DNA from: Onchocerca lupi
Taxonomy: Eukaryota; Nematoda; Chromadorea; Rhabditida; Onchocercidae
Direction of reading: 5' to 3'
Length of the DNA stretch: 64,000 nucleotides
NCBI GenBank assembly: GCA_028564675.1
Contig: JAOVVO010000053.1
Coordinates: 154,283-218,282, forward strand
Program-made: the position numbers and the translations under genes
Notes under the pieces: model-generated
Database searches by the model: none
The model's input: only the letters and a program-made list of their open reading frames with translations
Told to the model about the DNA's origin: nothing
Shown: piece by piece, positions 25,904-41,300 of the stretch
How the letters are laid out: each line of letters opens with the position of its first letter
Position numbering within the stretch: the stretch's first letter is position 1

Positions 25904-28900
25904 TCATTCATTTAGTAATAATTCGACAAAATCACAATACGACTTCTTGACTGCATATTTACGGGCAAATTCCTGAATTGCACGGCGACGTCTTGATGCC
26001 ACCAATTGATAACTGGAATGACGCATACCGATTTTATTAAGTGAATATTGATTGCTTGTATATTTTTATTTAACAATAACTTATCATTTTTATCTAAAAT
26101 GATGCGTATTCTAACATCTGTTCTTTTACTGATGTTCTATTAGCAATTGCGAATGTAAATAAATTTCCCGATATGCTAATATGCATATGAATTGTGCCAA
26201 CAGAAATATGATGTTCAGCATATCAGAATATATTTCGAGATTTATTTAGTCATAGATTATGAAATTAAGTGGAGCGTCAAAAAGTTGAAGATGATATGAG
26301 TAAGATAAAAAATTTGACAAACTTTTCCAGTTCAACGGTTCTTCGGCGAGCAATACTAATGATTGTATGTTTCAAAAGAGTTGCTAGAGCGCTGCTGGAA
26401 ACTAAACAACCATCAACCAGTGGTCCCGGGAAGCCATATCTGATATAAGAAATTAAAGAAATTCAATTGAAATTGCTACTGAAATTTTAACTCATGTCTT
26501 ACAAAACTCAGGAACCTAATACTTACTTTGTCCAATCGCCAATCATATTAATTTGAACAAGTCTGTTTTCCACTTCCGAAATGAAAATCATAATTAAATC
26601 AGGTCTTGCATTATTCTCACTACTGCATGATGAATTGTCCGTTGTCATGGGGACCATTTCCTCTAAAAACAAGTAGGAGATATATAATATCAATAAATTA
26701 ATGTTATTTATTTCAAGATAATGGAATAAGAAAATCAAAAAAAAATAAGCAACATATAATCATAAACCATATGGAAAATAGTGCATGTCTTCAATCTTTT
26801 CTAAGAATATCACATACACACGTTGATCGGAATTGCGTTTGACGAAATTAATCCCTTCCGAACCATTTTCTAAAATACGAATTATGAAATGAGGTGTAAA
26901 AGCATGTTATGAACAAAGTTCCACAGTTATTCCAGAATTGAATTCCTACAGCACAGCTTTCGAAAAAATATACGATCAAAATAATGATTCAAATTTTCCA
27001 CTTTACGCTTTCCGTAACAATTTTTCTGAATCTTTTCAAATAATTTTGAGTAAATTAGACTTACTCCTCAAAATAACATACATTACCTTTTGTTTCACTT
27101 CCAGAATTAACACCTGAATGATTTTTTGAATGTGACGACAAAAGTGATTCTGCCAAAAGCTTATTTGACCGTCCACTACTATTGCCACTGATTTGTCCAG
27201 CTGATCGTTCCTCACTAGATGACTGACTTAATGCCTGACCATCTGAAAGAAAACAAACAAGTGATTTTGAAAACTTTATAAATTACAATTTCACTCAGAA
27301 ATAAAGGCAAACATGACTAGAAATAAATAAATAAAATAAATGAAAATCTGCAAATTGTTATAACATGCGTATCTAAATTTATGATGTTAGCATCGTAGTA
27401 TATTCCCAAAATGTTCGAATATGAAATGCTTGGGATTGAAAAATTTTCAGAACATAGTTTCTGAATACAAGAATACTATGTCCAAAACATACGAAATAAC
27501 ACGGGTAAATTGATAATTTCAAAACAAACCAAAATCACGTTGTGATATTCTAGCAGCATTATCCGGATCACTATGTTCATCTGAAACACTGATACCATAA
27601 CTAACAAGCAAATCACAATCAGCAGCACATCCATGTTGCTTCCGAATACGTTCTGTTGGTGTTGTGAAGGCTATTTCAATGTGTGAATTGGTCCACCATA
27701 AACAATGAGTGAAACCATCAATGACATAATTATCTAGCTCTTCGTCTGCTTCTTCTTTTGGTTCTGAATTTTCAATAACATTATATCACTAGTCTAATTC
27801 TTGTTTTGAAGCTCAAGTGATACATCACTCTGCCAATGCATTCAAATGTAAACTTAAAAATCAAAGTTCCTAATTTAATTAATACAGATCGGAAACTAAT
27901 TTGAAAGAATTAATCTCATTTTTTCTTTTTTTATAATCCAATTTAACCAATTCAATTTAACCGATTTAACCAATTCTCTTCAATCCAGAATTCTCCAATT
28001 TCATTTTACATTAGGTTTTGAAAGTATGATCTTTACATCAGTGTATTAGAAATTTTATAGAAATCCTTAAATAACCCAAGATTTATTACAGAAATGAATA
28101 TTAACTGCGTTCAGCGGAGAAGGCAGTAGTCCAATCACCAGTCCAATGAGGATGCGATTCCACATCAACACCTTCTCCCAATGCCGCTAATAAACCACAG
28201 AATAAGTTACTCGTATTTTGCAAATTCATCTGAAAATCATGCCAGAATTGATGTGATCTTCTTTGGCATTGAATGTCGGAGTTAAAAGAAAGAATATAAA
28301 CAATTTCAGTTCAATGATGACTTAAATCAAAGACATCTTTCGACTAAACTATGCCGCAATCAGTCTTGAAGAAGTCGATTTGGGAGATATGCGGAATACC
28401 TGAAGTTATTAGACAAATTTTAAATATGATCCATTAGTTTAATGCCATTCATTATTACCCATATTTTAAGACTAAGGCAACTTGTAAATGAATGAGATTC
28501 TATATATCATTCTCGATGCTTTGCCTGAAAATATGTCATAGCTAGAAGATTCACAGTTTAACCATTTCCATAGAACGATTAAGTAAATAAATCGGATTCA
28601 CTGAAAGCTGATTGATAATATTCAAAAGGAAGATACTATCTGAAAAACTAGATCTATTTTTTGGACATACATAGTTATCTGAATTATTAAACCAAAAAAC
28701 TTACCGCATTAGCAAGAATATCCGTAGCACTGCGTTGACCATCACGAACATAAAATAAGCGAACAGTCTGCAGCAACTTTGTCGGTGAACGATCGACCAT
28801 TTGATGTAGATCATCATAAAAATTAGGACTGAAAGCATTAATGGTATTCACAATACCACTAACTGCTCTCAAAACTATTATCACTCACCAATATGAAGAA

Positions 28901-31900
28901 AATATTGTCAAAGTAAAAGGAAAAAAAATTAAGAATATTTTTCAATATATATCCCAGAAATAAATACGATTAAGACCAGTCCTATTTGTCTTCTTCAAAA
29001 ACTTTGAAACCAAAACTTACTTGGAAGAATCAAGAAGTAATATATCACCAGATATGTAACTTTCTTCTGAAATTAAGCCTAGATCATAGAGAAGGACGCG
29101 ACCCGCATTACAATTGGTTGGTGGCCTGAAAAAATTACATGTTTTACGGAATAAGAGAACCTTCTGTTGAATGGTGAGCGGTATATAATTTATTTTAATA
29201 CGGACAATTTATCAAAAAGTGAATGCATTAAGAAAAAATTCTTTTGATCTAAATGTTGGAGAATTAATATTTGTTATATTGATTATAGGAAATCATGTGA
29301 ACAATTCGCTCACTCTGCAGGCTGAGCAAATTTAGATAATTCCTTTGAAAATGGTTCGCAAAGCCAGACATTGCGATCGTCTGAGGAACGTATGCAACTT
29401 TCACCTTGAGACATTCTTTTTCGGATATCAGTCAATTCCGCAATGACACGATCTGTATCCGGTGTTGCTTGCAATGGCGGAATAACGGAATCTCTGCAAA
29501 AGATGAGAAACAAAGCAATGAAAATTAAGAAAAAAGTGAGTTGCCTTATGGTGTGAATTATATTAAGGAAGTGAAAATTTTCAATGTTTGCAAAAATTTC
29601 TATTTTTCAAATAATTTTTAATATTAATCCGGAGCGCGTCTATTATACGCTTCTCCAATCCAAACCCATTTATCTTTAAACTTCAACTTTAATTGATTGA
29701 TTGATTTTTATTTGATTCATACGAACTCTAATTTTTTAAACTTACAATTTACAACATGGTTTTTCGAATTCTGATGGTATGTGAAAAAATTTGACAGAAT
29801 TTTTGGAATCCATCGAAGTTTTAACATCCTTCTGGAAATGTCTACTTTCTTTATCATCAGTGACTGCATTTATTTCAGTTGCAACCCATGACTGTAGTTG
29901 TACAAACAATGTGTAAGCTACATGATAAGGAGTGCGTAAAACAAGAAATACCGATGGAAAACCTGCAATAAAAATTATGCAGAAAATACCGGAAATGACA
30001 ATGTAAATGTAGCAAAGAAGTAAAAATATTAACCATATATGTAAAAATATTAACCATATAAGTAAAAATATTAACCATATATTCAGCTCAGTTGTTTAAA
30101 ACAAACAATATACCTAACTGCACATATTCTGTTTCTATTTACTTTTAAATTACAAGTGAAATTCAAATTAGAAAAATATAAGCAACTTTACATACCTTTC
30201 GAAATGGTGGACAATTCGGTGGCTTCATGAATTGCAAGCAGAGTTTGTTGTCGAATGAGTAAATATCTAAATTTAGTGATATCGATCATTTGACTACCGA
30301 ATTTATATAATAACCTCTTTTCATCCATAATACCATCCTGTTTGGCATGACCCTGAAAATGACCATACTAGTAATGATATCTATAAAAAGTCGATTTTTT
30401 GTCTGATCCAGACAAAGGTCTAGACCGAAAAATTATATTTCTTGAAACATAAATTGAATTTTTAAGAATTTGTGGAATTTTATTTATGAAAAATGATACG
30501 AAAAATGTAACTTTAATTCATGCATGATATAGCAATCACTCACCGAAACTGAAAATAACATATACAATAAGTTTTCAGCAGCATCATCTACTCGCTTACT
30601 TGCTGCTTTTCGTTCCGATGGAGGCTGAAAAGTAATTGAAATATTGTTAAATATATCTTAAAATTGTAAAAAAAAAAAATCAAAATGCCACTGATGGGTC
30701 GTCTTCCAAAGCTAAAGAATTTGGATAAATTAAATAGAGATAAATTAAAATTAGTTGCCTATAAAGTATGTCCTGTGACTTTTTATTTTGCACATCGCAT
30801 TCATCAAATGCAGCGAACACAATGAAAAATTTCATTAAAACTCAACGAAAACGACTGTTGTATTAGCTGCATCTAATGAATATGAAACGATTTAAGAAAT
30901 AGGAATATAACCCTAATTTTTCAAAAAGCAAAGACTGAACAAAATCCAAAGTGGAAAAAGAGAAGTTTTACAATTTAAGACTTACAAGATTTTTTCCACC
31001 TGTCAAGCCTAATTCGATGGTTTCAGCAACAGTTATCAAACAAGATTCTGTCTCCAGCAATAGCGGTGCTGCACATAACCAAACAGATAGTGAAAAATAT
31101 GCTGCCACAATCTTCAAGGAAGAAAATTTCATGCAAAATGATCTAATTAAAGGATTTTGATAACAGATATTATAATTGTGATGCATTTCATATAGCAGAA
31201 CATCTAGAAAGAGAGATAAGCCTACCGAAGAATGCAAATCTTTAGAGTGCAATGGCGGGGGTTTCATTAGTTGTATGTCAATGAATCGACAAAGAGAAGT
31301 AACTACTAGAAAACCTGACGACATATCATCTGAAACAAATAGGAATCAATAATTCGTACCATTAATTCATAAGCTAAAAAAAATTCATATTTTTCTTTAT
31401 AAAATGTTCAATGAATTCCATTCTTAAACATCATGACTAACAAAAATTTCTTGAGTTTAAAAAATCATAGGAATCCCATGACGAAACTATGAAAAGATAT
31501 TAGAACGAACTTCCATAGAACAAGACCGATTGATGCATAGCGGAGAGGGCATTCAGACAATCCAGTGCTGCTAAACATACTGATAATTCGGATGACCATT
31601 GAAGTTTACATAAATTATCGCATATTGCATTCACTATTGAACGCACTATTGATACACAACATTCTGTAATTTAATTTATTTGTTAAATAAATGAAATTAG
31701 AATTTAAATTCCCCAGTAAGAATTCTTTTTGATAAAGAGTGAGAAATTTTAGCTTTTCCAATAAATCGTCATATTTTCTTCCAAATTAACAAAGGAGAAA
31801 ATTAAAGGTATGCAAATTAAGTACCGCTCTATTTCATCTAATTCACTTAAATATTTACATACCAACAGCATCTACCAACATTTTTCACTTATAATTAAAT

Positions 31901-34900
31901 ATATCAAGAATAATTTACCTTCTTCCGAATTTTTCGGAGAATTCTTCCGCCCTTTCTTCTCCTTCTCGATATTTTTTTCCTCTATTATATGCAAGTCGTA
32001 TAAACAACTTTCTTCACATAATATTGTGCACATAGCTAAAAATATGTTTTATTGACTTCTGTCTCTTTAAGTGAAAGTTTCATAAATCGTCTTTAAAGAA
32101 TATTCAATTTACAATTAACACATATTAACGCATCATACGTCAATTAAAAGGTGTCCACCTCAATAATCATTCTTATTTACTCGGAAAAAAAGTTATTTAA
32201 AAATTTATTAATATAAACACTTATCCTGATTAATCGTCTTTCATCAGATTCGCTTATCAACTGTCATTCAGTTTAAAATTACAAAATTTACGTAATATCA
32301 AATAAGCACCACATTATTAGTAAGATGAATTATTTAATTCGTGTTGTAAAAAGGAACTGCCTAAAATGAGAAGAAAACGATAAATATTGTTTTGTAATAA
32401 AACAAACAGTACTCAAAGTAAGAAAAAGATTCATAGGATCGATTTCATTATGAAGCGCAGTGAGAAGAATACGATGCATCTGAGGACGAACTTCGATGTA
32501 TGTGATTGAATTCTCATTTGTATTAGAATGCGGATTTGTCAGATCTGAAGTAAAAATCAGATTTGTCCTTTACTTAATTCAATTACAATAATAATCTACT
32601 TAAGTCTCAATATAATATTTACTAGCAAAAATTGCTGTTCAATGATAGTGGTTGAAAAATAGGATCTTAAAGAACTGATCACAAAATACGCTAATATTTT
32701 GAAAAAGCATATTATAATCATCAAACAATCATTTTACGGACTGCATAATAAATTACTACTTCTTACAGTAAGATTCAAATTAATTTAAAGTAATTATTCA
32801 ATATTACAAAACGAAGCTAAAACAAAAATGGTGAAATTTTGAGAATTTTTTGTTTAGTTTCATTTCTTTATTTCTATTAAATTCTATGTTTTCAAATTTA
32901 CCACCAATGAGCATATTTCCAAATGTTGTAGGCCAACTGATAACAGATGATAAGGCATTTAAACAGGCACGACGCATCTGCACTTCATCTATAGATGGAT
33001 GAATTCTGAAATTATCAGTATATCGTTTTTCGAGGAAATTATAAGTAATTTTATAAGTTTTAGAAAACAGTTTTAAATAAGTTATTTTTAATGCTGATTT
33101 TAGAATACAAATAGTGATTTTTTACATCAATATTATCGTTATTTTTGAAATAAATCGGGAACTGCATTGCTTCTTTGATTCCTTTATATTATAACCAAAA
33201 CTATGCCCCCTGCCCACGTTACTGTTAATAAAGAACTCGCAATCGAGATTCCTGTGATAAAAAAATGGGCTGTATGATTTTGCTTATTCAGAATTTTAAG
33301 TCAAACCTCAACTTCATAGACTCCGTGTAGATCATTTCAAGAGCTTGAACGAATTGTGGTAGAAGTATTTCAACACTTTTCAAAGCTAAACGAAAAATAC
33401 CACCGCCAAAATAAATAAGCGCACAAAGCATTAATCGATCCTTCTAAAAACGGGAATTCAATAATGGAAATTATTCGAAAAGTTGAATTTCTAAAAGAAT
33501 GAATACTGTTGGGAATCTTCTGCAACATATTTTCTGGTAATTAAAAAGACGCAAATTGGATGAGATTTAAAACAGGAGTAAACTTCTATTTCACCTACAT
33601 TCAAAGTGGTTGCTTACATCTCAGTAGCAGTTTGACTATGCTATCCAACTATAACAAATAGCATTTTTATCTTCATTCTGACTTTCACTTCCTTATTTGC
33701 TTACTTATATGTTACGTGAAGTTGCTACGATAATCAACCCACCATATCTTTGGTGCTTTTTTGTTAATTAGAAATTTCATTAAAATACCTCCAATAATGC
33801 CTCATGAACAACTTTGTAAAATTGTGCCAACTGCGAATCCGCTATGGTTTCTTTACTTTTCTTGGAACAAATAATGCGACAAAGAACTCCTAGAGCAGCA
33901 GCTCGACCTGCTGATACTCCATCAACTTCAGGCCATTCAGCTGAGTGCGACAATCCTGAAAGACCATCGCCAAATGATGTCATGGACTGGGCTGAAATTT
34001 TAGATATTGCTTTCCTTCCCAAAATAATAATTGTATAGAAAAATGATTGTTGTAATTATTATAACTAATGAAAATAACTATTAAACTATTGTCAAAGAAA
34101 AATAATTATAATAACTAGTGAAAATAACTATTATCGACCAATATACTCACGACGGAACGAAAACCATCAATTAAAGGATACATCTTAAAATGTTTGGTAC
34201 CAAAAAAATTTTCATTTTTATAAAATTTCAAATGAACAATGCAACATGTGTTATGGCTCATGAGAAGAAATATGAATCATAGTTCTAAAAGAAAAAGAAC
34301 TTGAAAATTTTCCATTCTATTATTCGAAAAAAAAGAATCACAAATTTCACCTCACATTTATCAAATTTTAAATTATTAAACTGAAGAACGAAGTACCAAA
34401 TGATCGCCGAGAAAATGCCGATTCATTCGCTGATAGAACAATATCGGAAACACTTTTTCCGCTATTTTCAGTACCACTTGTAGTTGCCATCCGTTCATCT
34501 AAATATGGTGACATCTCTCCGGTACTCATCGAGCATCGTTGACTGCTTGCATCTATTCCGGCTGAAAAATAAAAATTATAGAATTTACCTTTTTCAACAT
34601 CTTAATGCACAATCTGAAATGCAATAAATTTTTGTTTACCATTTACAGACTAGCAGTTACTACTCAAAATAAAGGATCAGAAATTAAATATATAAAAATA
34701 AAAATAAAAAAAATAACTGAAAAGCAGAAAAAGTTCAAAAGTCACAAAAAGAGGAAGAATTCATGCAATTAAATTAACACTTGTTATTGCATCAGCGGAT
34801 AATAGTGATGTATAAAATTAATAAAAATTTAGAATCAGTCAAAAAAGTTGAAAAGAAAACGAAAATTGAATTAAAAACGAATCAATCATAGATGTATATA

Positions 34901-35333
34901 AAAGGGTATGCACACAACACAACAATAATTTATCATAAATTTTGTGTTTACATCAAATTTTTTGCTGACGATATGACTGATAATAGATGAGTTCTTTTAT
35001 TTATAAATAATTGCAATGCACAAACTATGCTAGCAACTCGTGATATAATTGTCGAATAATAACAAATTTTTTTGTCAATCAGAGGATAAGAAATTTTATA
35101 TAATTACTGCCCAATGATTAAAAATTTAAATGAAACGTTTAAAAATTAGTTGACAAAGTCCCGAGAGATGAGAAAATATAACATATGGATTCATCTAATA
35201 ATAGATCTGAAAATTTTAAAAATATAACTTTTGCCGATTAGAAAAATAGAAACATTTATATTCAGGGTCATTAGTGAGAATAAGTGGTCTGGTAATTGCT
35301 GAATACCGTCAAATTCAACTTTAATGTCAAGTT

Positions 35334-35367
<34 letters not shown>

Positions 35368-38300
35368 AAAAAAAAAGATGAGGAAAAGAAGCGACAAGTT
35401 CGGCTGCAATTATTTGCTTTTTTTTTTATACTTTAATTGTCATTGCTATTACTGCTTTTGAATAAAATATTTTTTTTTCCTTTGCATCAGTCCAAACAAA
35501 ACTAAACAATAAAGTTTTTATAGAGCACACTATTATTCCATCATAAATTCAAATATTTTTGAATTCCAATAATTTCTGCCCTGAAATAGTCCAAATACTA
35601 TATTTTCTTGCAGAAAGTAATGGGCAAATACTGTCCATCAATACATTTTTTTCTTGAAAAAAAAAAAAAAAAAAAAAAAACCAACCCTGCCAGGAGGGTA
35701 TAAATCATGAACTGATATTAGGTCATACCAATCTTTTAGAAATTGCAACTAACTTCTATAATTTTTTAGAATAGTCCTGTATTTTGTAAAAACATTTATT
35801 ATTATTATCTAATAAAGGTTAATAAAAAGAAAAAAATTACACGTCATTTTTTGAAAATTCAAGTCATAGCAAACAAATCAATCTAACATATATAAAGCCT
35901 TTTCTCTAAAAATTAACTCAGAAAATGAATAAATGAACGGTTATATTAACAATCGTGAATATAATTATTATCACTAGCAAAACTTGCCATCTTCATGACC
36001 AGTTAAGTCTTTTGTCGAATTTCAAATTTTTTTCAAAAAAAAGTTAAATTTAAACTTCAAAAAAAAAGTTTTATTGAAGTGGGGAATACGGTAACACATA
36101 ATTCATTTGGACTATTAACATATAAAAGTTAATGACCGATTGTGATTATTTTAAACACTGAACTGTTAAAAAATATCTCAAACTTAATAAATAATTGTAA
36201 TTAATTTAAACACAAATTTATTAAACACTAAATCCGATATACTTGGACCAAATTCACAAACAAAACAAACTGTAGTCTGTTACAGGTGATTTTTTATAAT
36301 TTAAATTATAATTTACTTTTCTTATAATTTAGAGATGAACTTCATGCTTTGTTGAAGGAACGAGAATCAGATAATAGAAATAAGAATGGCGCAACAATCT
36401 AGCGATAAAAAAAGACGAATCATAATATCCCCCAGGAATTAATTAAAGTCTCTAGGATTTATCATACATTCATTCAGCAGAGCAAATGATCAAGACTAAT
36501 TAAACTCAACGTATTGACTAATAATTAAATTTCATATGTTTTGTTCAACGATTTTAGAAGATTCAATGAACATTTTTCGAATTCATACTCTGATTTTTAT
36601 TGCCTTATATTACAACCTTACAACCTATCTTTCCCTTTAAGATATTATTCCTGTTATCATTAAGAGTTTATATCAGACGAAATGAAGCTATTCCATTCTC
36701 TGCTTTCTTATTCTTTAGCTTCATCAATCATCTGGAATATTATCATAAATTTATTGCTTTTCTCTGAATATTCAATATTGTAAATTTTCTAACAGCTCAA
36801 TTGGAAGGCAAAAACAACAAGAAAATTAGTTTCAAGTAAAAGATATTTAAGAGCAGAAAATTGAAATAACTGACATCAGAAAGATTAGGAAGAAACTTGA
36901 AAGATAAAATTTGCATCACTAATTGGAATTCTCACATTCTAACAAACAGGAAGTATTTTCCATTAAATGCCGTTGCTATAGGAGATCATATTTTGAGCAT
37001 TCATTCAGTCTTACTCATTCTCATGCACTTAATGAATTTATATGATGAATGCATTTAATAGAAAAATGTTTTAATTTTTTGAATTTAATGCTGTAAATTA
37101 AAATAATCTAGAATGTTTACCGTTCAAAAAAAGTTAGCTTTCTAAATTGAAATTGTCAATTTGATGACAAACAAGCGAAAGTTTGAACTTCTCGCCATTT
37201 CTTAGCTCACAAATTGACGGTGGTAAACATATATTAGAAAAAAAAAGTAACAACATAAATGTGAAGTAATTGCATAAAAGCAAAGACAGTAAAAAATTGG
37301 AATTAAGATATTTACAGAAGATAAACATGAAGTTATTGAAATTAGAAAACAGACAATGGATCTATTTTCTCACTTTTTTATTCCATCAAATAACTTGTTC
37401 GTCTGTAATATTATCCTATATTCATGATTTTACTCTAAATACTTTATAATGAAATAAAATAATCACAGAATTTACGTTGAAAATATTTCTAATGGCTCAC
37501 TGAAAGATAGAACAACAAGAAACTTTTCAAATAAGAGAAAGAGCAGAGAACTGAAATAGGGCAACAAAAATTTAAATAACAGAATTTTCGGTCCCGTGAA
37601 TAATTGTAACACAAGTGTCAAACTGATGTAATTATTTCACAATATATGATGCGGATTTTAATCCATCTGGTAAAGAATTTTGTTCATATGAAAATAATAC
37701 AAGATTAACATCAATAACGAGAAAGAAAGAATGTGGAAAATGAAGCGAAATGAAAGTATTTATCGAGAAATAACTTATGACATAATTTTAAGAAATAAAT
37801 TATGATTAGAGTAGAAATAACTTATGAATAGAGTAGTAAGACACCGTAATTTCTCAATGAATTTATTTCATTTTTTTCTGTAATATATTTTCCTTTATTA
37901 GAAGCCATCAATTGGGAATATCAAATCAGAATTCGTTATTCTTTAAAATCACCGATATCCTAAACCGATAAGCAATCTCTGTCAAATTTCTTTCTATACA
38001 GCATACTGGTATAAATACTTGGATTTTAAAACTCTAACTATATAATGCTTACTAAATTATACAACTTATGTTGAAGTAAACAAACAAATTACAACTTGAA
38101 CAAGCTGATGGATGAATATCATTCCCGAGACATATGTCAAGAATAGAAAAACTGAATATGACAAATAGCAAAAAACTATTAGTTCCCAACATTAAACTGA
38201 TGCAAGAATAATAAATAACTACCTGAGTTACTAAGTTCTCTTTATAAATTTCATCTTTTTCTAAGTTTTTGTAAGAGGCTCACAAACACTTTAACTGTCT

Positions 38301-41300
38301 TAGTTTATATGTGCCATTTTCTTCATGAAGGCTAACCGTAAAAGAAAATTGAAGAAAATGAAAAAAATAAGAAAAAGAAGTTGCATATACATATAAAGAA
38401 AAACGTCACATATAAATCAATTGAATGCAAAAGCAAAAGAAGTCAGGAAGAATGAATTGAAAGCATTTTAAAATACATAATGCATATAAGCGATGATATG
38501 TATAGCCTGAACAAACAAAAGTAGCACAGCAGCAGGTGCCCATGCAATATTTGTAAGTGGAATCTACATGGCAATGTTTAATCATAACTATCATTTTAAT
38601 TTTAAAAGTTTTGCGCAATTAAATTATTTTTCTAGATTCAGTAAACAGAAACTTATAGATCATTTCGTAAAGTTCAGTTGGAAATAATACTTAGCAAACT
38701 TAGAATCATAAAATTTCGACTATTATATATGAAAATTAAAAAACTATAAAAGTTAAAATGTGGTGAAATGACCAATCATTCCGATTCGACCAACCAATAC
38801 TATTATCGTTATCTTTTCCCTAATGAGAAGTGATAACGATAATAGCAAATACTTGCTAAAAAATTCTGATGATATTTTACTGCAATCCAGCGAAATATGA
38901 CTCTCTATATTTACATTATAATGCTTTTATGTTAAGAAACCTTATTTTTTTGAAAAAATTAGTTTGAATAAAAAGTAGTTTTTGAGATCTACTGGAAAAA
39001 TACGAAACTAGCAGTTAATAATGTTGCTGACACCACTAAAAACTAAAATATACCAATAAAAGTTAAATCAAAAAAACTACAAAAAAATGCCGTTTTTTAA
39101 AGAAACTGTATTTAAAGAAATAAATAGCCTATAGATGAGAAATTAAAACTGTAGAACCATTTTGAAACAACTTGGAACCTACCATCTGCTGCAAACTGAA
39201 GAGGTCTCACAAGTGAAGACTGCACAAGCCAATCCATAAAAGTATCTAACATCCGTGCCATTTTTGGTTGACGTTCACCAATATATGGCTTGTAAAACTT
39301 ATTATCTAAATCAATAGGAGTTTACAACTATCATATAATTAAATCTCCAATAAATTTGAATTCCTAAGGATAACTGGAATCAAAAGAATAAAACTTTCAG
39401 TAAGCGAAAATTATAGTAAAGTATTTAAGAATTAGCATCTTTTTAGTTTTTTTAAAAATAAAACTCATTCTTTCTATAACTGGTGTGTTTTACACCAATT
39501 ATAGAAATGTTGAGAGAAATTTCGTATTATCAGTATTATAAACTAATAGTACTTCTAAATACAATGAAGTAAATTACTTTGCAAATAATGCCAAACAAAC
39601 TGAGCTGAATTGGGTTTCGGAATCTCCCGTAACATTTCCTCAACGAAGCTTGCAGCACATGAGGATACCGGTATACTTGTAGCCAATGAACGTTCTGAAA
39701 GCTTTAAAAAATTGGAGCCATGATTTAATATCGTTTTAATGAAACTAATTCTTTATAATCAAAATAATATACTATAACATGCATAGCTTGACTGAAAAAA
39801 AACTTTGAATAAGTTCCATATATCATTTTAATATTTTATTCTGCAATGATATCTCAAAGTGCACAGCTGAATCTAATTCCAGGAGTTTCTTGGACCATTT
39901 TTAAAATCAGGCGATCAGTTATTAACTCAGAGAGCAAATGTAAAACGATTCCATCAATTCAAAATAATCATTCAAGCCGTAAACTTGAAATTATTTTCAA
40001 CTGCTAGAAATGAAAATAATTTCAAGTTTACAAAGCAACCGACTTACCAGAAGTAGCTCGATTTTTTGAAACACCCGGAATGCTAAGAGTATTTTTTATA
40101 CCAATACTGTTTCCTCCGCTGATCACCATAGCTGACTGAGCTGTTGTCAACGCAGCATTATCTCCAATTGCATTTGCAGAATTGCTCGAACTTCGCGAAA
40201 GTATCTGAAACTGCTGAAATTATCAATAATAAAGTATTTCAATAGATGTCCCAATCAAATAAAGTGGATTTGCATATATGATTGATATCCACAAGAGATC
40301 TCATGGTTCTACGACATAATTCACGGTTTTGCACGGAAATAAAAGCTTTTTTCAAAGAATTACAGCATAAGAATATAAAGAAAACAAAGATATGTCTGAA
40401 TTTCAATTATTTTTACAGATTTACCTGTTGATTTTTTAACCAATCTTCATACACAGAGCGATTTAAATCAGACCAATGTCGCATCAATTGATCGGATTCT
40501 TCAAAACCTATAACCACACGACTATCTCCTAAAAAAAAATTCTTATGCAAAATATTTAATTAAAGTTTCAAAAAACTTTAAATCAATCTCGAAAAAGACT
40601 TTATGGTTATTCATTTCTCAAATGAAATATTTCAGTTAACAACGAAAATCTTAATTTCTTACTTATCTTTTGAAATTTAAATTATAATTAGAAACTTGTG
40701 CTCATTTGACAATCACAAAACTAAATCAAGTTTTAATATTAATTGATCAGCTAACCATAAAATACATCGACCAACTTCACTACAGCAGCAGATGTCATAA
40801 AAAAACACCGCTTTAAGCTACTGACAGTAAATTCAGTGAGCTCTTCATCGAACTTCTCAACTAATGGATTCCCATCATTATCCATTGCACCACCTTTAAA
40901 AATTAAGTAAGTACAAATTTGTCGTATTGCTAAGAAAATCTTCCATTATCGAAAGCTTATGGGAGTGAATTTAAAATTTATTAAAGGAAAAAAAAATTTT
41001 GCTTAATTTATTTCATCCTCATCAAGGTCATTATTTTTAAATAATCCAAACATTGATTTTCGAATGGAAAAAAAGAATAAATGTGCTATCGCAATTAGTT
41101 TATCACTCAAATAATAAATGGATTTCAGAATCAATCGAACTAACTCCAAATTTAAGCAACAAAATTGTCAAATATTACGGATCCTGAAGATCTGGAAAAC
41201 CAATTCATATCATTTGGCAAAAAAAATCAAATAAATAAGAAAATGATTGATTGATAGATGAGAATTTTGCTCACCAATTGCCATCATAGCACTGAGAACA

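Larger units (their letters stand above)
34562..39182 (-). other. largest intron of the RalGAP beta gene (4.6 kb)
   Basis: The phase-1 junction (GCAGAT G / CC GGA) is continuous across this intron, so no exon is required inside it. It is very AT-rich and holds two long adenine tracts at 35335-35376 and 35657-35680. The flanking exons encode the least conserved part of the protein, so a missed small cassette exon cannot be excluded. Open frames at 35191-35409, 37134-37328 and 38406-38618 look accidental. Confidence 0.7.

Noticed and set aside
31810..32055. 81-codon plus-strand frame
   Set aside because: It lies within a RalGAP beta intron on the other strand and has low-complexity Ser/Ile/Phe-rich composition.
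33844..34038. 64-codon plus-strand frame with protein-like composition
   Set aside because: It is the antisense shadow of RalGAP beta exon 14, which encodes the conserved GRAAALGVLCRIICSKK block on the minus strand.
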